A stretch of DNA of 64,000 bases from Streptomyces sp. NBC_00464 (GTDB taxonomy: Bacteria; Actinomycetota; Actinomycetes; Streptomycetales; Streptomycetaceae), in assembly GCF_036013915.1 (NCBI RefSeq), contig NZ_CP107899.1:6600001-6664000 (forward strand), given 5' to 3'. Positions within the stretch are counted from its first letter, which is position 1, and every line of letters begins with the position of its first letter. Made by a program: the position numbers and the translations under genes. The notes under the pieces are model-generated. The model was not told the DNA's origin, searched no databases, and worked only from the letters and a program-made list of their open reading frames with translations. Of the stretch, positions 62,189-64,000 are shown piece by piece.

Positions 62189-64000
62189 ATGTCCCCGATC
62201 CCCCGCCGTACCGTCCTCAAGGCAGCCGCCGTCGCCGGCGCGGCCACCTCCTTCTCCTGGGTGCTCAACGACACCGCCCAGCAGGCCAACGCCGCCACCG
62301 GGAAGGCCACCGAAGGCCCAGTCGAGATCGGCTGGCTGGAGGAGGACGGCCTCGGCGCCGCCCCCGGCTCCACCTTCGGTGTCCCCTGGGCCAAGGGCCG
62401 CTTCCCCGCCGACCAGAAGTTCGCCCTGGCCACCGCCGACGGCAAGGACATTCCCGTCCAGACCTGGGCCACCGCCAAATGGCCCGACGGCTCCCTGAAG
62501 TGGACCGCCCACGCGGTCGGCCCCGAGGCCGCGGGCGCCAAGAAGTTCACCCTCACCACCGGCGAACCCGCCACCGCCACCCACAAGGTCAGCGTCAAGA
62601 ACAGCGGCGGCTCGATCACCGTCTCCACCGGAGTCATCACCGCGAAGATCGGCAAGACCGGCTCCTCGCTCGTCACCTCCCTCACCCGAGGCTCGACCGA
62701 GATCGCCAAGGACGGCCGCCTCGTCCTCATCCGACAGGGCGAGATCGAGGACGGCGACCAGGGGCAGGAGAAGTACGAACGCTTCGAGAGCGCCATCAGC
62801 AAGACCGAGGTGGAACAGAGCGGGCCCGTCCGCGCCGTCGTCCGCATCGACGGCAAGCACCGGCACGGCAACCGCTCCTGGCTCCCGTTCTCCGTCCGTC
62901 TCTACTTCTACGCGGGCGCCGAATCGTTCCGCATGATGCACACCATCACCTTCGACGGCACCCAGGAACCCGGCAAGGCGAGCGGCGACTTCATCCGCGG
63001 CCTCGGCGTCCGCTTCACCGTCCCCATGCGCGACGAGACCTACGACCGCCACGTCCGCATCGGCGGCGACGAGACGGGCATGCTCCGCGAAGCCGTCAAG
63101 GGCATCACCGGACTGCGCCGCGACCCGGGAGCGGCAGTCCAGGCCGCCCAGTTCGAGGGCACGAAGCTGCCCGACCCGGCCACCTGGGACCAGCGCGTCA
63201 CCACCCGCCTCCCGCTCATCCCCACCTGGGGCGACTACACCCTCAGCCAGCTCTCCGCCGACGGCTTCTCGCTGCGCAAGCGCACCAAGAAGGGCCACGG
63301 CTGGATCGCCGCCGGCGGCGGACGGCGCGCCTCCGGATTCGGTTACGTGGGCGGCGCAAGCGGCGGACTCTCCTTCGGGCTGCGCGACTTCTGGGAGAAG
63401 TTCCCCGCCCAGCTCGACATCCGCGGCGCCGACACCGACGCCGCCGAGGTCACCCTCTGGCTCTGGTCTCCCGAGGCCGAACCGATGGACCTGCGCTTCT
63501 ACCACGACGGCCTCGGCCAGGACACCTTCGCCGAACAGCTCGAAGGCCTCAACATCACCTACGAGGACTACGAGCCCGGCTTCGGCACCCCGTACGGCAT
63601 CGCCCGCACCAGCGAACTCGTCTTCTGGGCCAACGACTCCACCCCCAGCGCCGAGGCCCTCGCCCAGCAGACCCGCACCGTCCGTACCCTCCCGCAGCTC
63701 GTCGCCCCGCCGTCCCAGCTCATCGGGGCCGGCGTCTTCGGCGGACTCTTCTCCCCGGTCGACCGCTCCACGCCCGCCAAGGCGAAGATCGAGGACCACC
63801 TGGACTTCCTTTTCACGTACTACAAGGACCAGGTCGAGATGCGCCGCTGGTACGGCTTCTGGGACTACGGCGACATCATGCACTCGTACGACCCCGCCCG
63901 GCACCAGTGGCGCTACGACGTCGGCGGCTACGCCTGGGACAACTCCGAACTCTCGCCCGACCTCTGGCTCTGGTACGCCTACCTGCGCTCCGGACGCGCC
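62189..64000 (+). CDS. Secreted YetA/exo-rhamnogalacturonan lyase-like enzyme (partial)
   Basis: First 604 residues of a large exported protein that continues beyond the window. Twin-arginine signal (SPIPRRTVLKAAAVAGAATS). Then PVEIGWLEEDGLGAAPGSTFGVPWAKGRF and WPDGSLKWTAHAVG, the N-terminal beta-barrel region of PcRGLX/YetA-type proteins. Further marks are VRAVVRIDGKHRHGNRSWLPFSVRLYFYAG, WIAAGGGRRASGFGYVGGASGGLS, LWLWSPEAEPMDLRFYH and, near the end, EMRRWYGFWDYGDIMHSYDP. The family includes exo-rhamnogalacturonan lyases (Penicillium PcRGLX) and Bacillus YetA, whose gene neighbours are the lpl permeases. Substrate in this organism is inferred: pectin-type backbone or a related acidic polysaccharide. 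ATG 62189 has GGAG upstream. Confidence 0.85.
   Translation, partial: MSPIPRRTVLKAAAVAGAATSFSWVLNDTAQQANAATGKATEGPVEIGWLEEDGLGAAPGSTFGVPWAKGRFPADQKFALATADGKDIPVQTWATAKWPDGSLKWTAHAVGPEAAGAKKFTLTTGEPATATHKVSVKNSGGSITVSTGVITAKIGKTGSSLVTSLTRGSTEIAKDGRLVLIRQGEIEDGDQGQEKYERFESAISKTEVEQSGPVRAVVRIDGKHRHGNRSWLPFSVRLYFYAGAESFRMMHTITFDGTQEPGKASGDFIRGLGVRFTVPMRDETYDRHVRIGGDETGMLREAVKGITGLRRDPGAAVQAAQFEGTKLPDPATWDQRVTTRLPLIPTWGDYTLSQLSADGFSLRKRTKKGHGWIAAGGGRRASGFGYVGGASGGLSFGLRDFWEKFPAQLDIRGADTDAAEVTLWLWSPEAEPMDLRFYHDGLGQDTFAEQLEGLNITYEDYEPGFGTPYGIARTSELVFWANDSTPSAEALAQQTRTVRTLPQLVAPPSQLIGAGVFGGLFSPVDRSTPAKAKIEDHLDFLFTYYKDQVEMRRWYGFWDYGDIMHSYDPARHQWRYDVGGYAWDNSELSPDLWLWYAYLRSGRA

Overview
The window is a contiguous piece of a Streptomyces chromosome. 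The base composition is very GC-rich with strong third-position G/C bias, many genes start with GTG, leaderless promoters are frequent, TTA codons are rare, and the gene content is typical of the genus (SsgB, ArgR-controlled arginine genes, mycothiol-type DinB, SCO-like hypotheticals). From memory, the gene order parallels the S. coelicolor core from about SCO1590 down to SCO1530, read in the opposite direction to its numbering. I see no transposase, phage or CRISPR array. This is core chromosome with a few accessory touches.

Layout. 1-16.8 kb: mixed housekeeping and resistance-type genes. These are a NUDIX hydrolase, a 3-hydroxyacyl-CoA dehydrogenase, a Tat-exported GHL10 glycoside hydrolase-like protein, a divergent EamA exporter/MocR regulator pair whose start codons overlap, a GNAT, a frame-broken histidine-phosphatase-like gene, a serine hydrolase, an MMPL transporter, an HTH+Clp_N protein behind a striking palindromic leaderless promoter, a cyclophilin, a DinB protein, a LysR-type effector domain lacking its HTH, an ABC-F protein and a secreted lipase. 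17.0-25.0 kb: arginine biosynthesis, argCJBDR as one translationally coupled operon, then argH, each behind an ARG box that overlaps the promoter. 25-33 kb: an aldo/keto reductase, a HAD protein, a TetR/MFS efflux pair, plsC (TTG start), the glpQ1-type phosphodiesterase, a TTA-containing sigma-like protein, a GNAT and two small membrane proteins. 33.3-36.3 kb: a leaderless Cys/Met-rich leader peptide followed by the methionine ABC transporter metNIQ. 37-43.8 kb: cobalamin/siroheme genes cobL, a giant BluB-CobT fusion with a 590-residue Pro/Ala/Glu-rich arm, and cysG. 43.8-48.6 kb: an SPOUT methyltransferase, a Ser/Thr kinase, small conserved proteins and a maltokinase-like APH protein. 48.7-49.2 kb: a five-tRNA cluster (Gly, Cys, Val x3). 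49.3-52.7 kb: pabB/pabC-like genes, a tandem GNAT and a DsbA-like protein.

53.4-64.0 kb holds the most coherent accessory system. It has a LacI regulator with an acetyl-esterase, and further on an operon of a Tat lipoprotein solute-binding protein, two sugar permeases, a DUF624/YesL protein and a YetA/rhamnogalacturonan-lyase-like exoenzyme that runs off the window end. Both promoters carry similar LacI-type operators at the predicted transcription start, so they probably form one plant-polysaccharide (pectin-like) regulon split by ssgB, a PGPGW membrane protein, a CGNR zinc-finger protein and a tRNA-Val(CAC).

Sequence-level oddities worth checking are the frameshift at 6466-6470, the met leader peptide, the Clp_N palindrome, the 28.74-kb MITE-like inverted repeat beginning at a stop codon, and two in-frame TTA codons.
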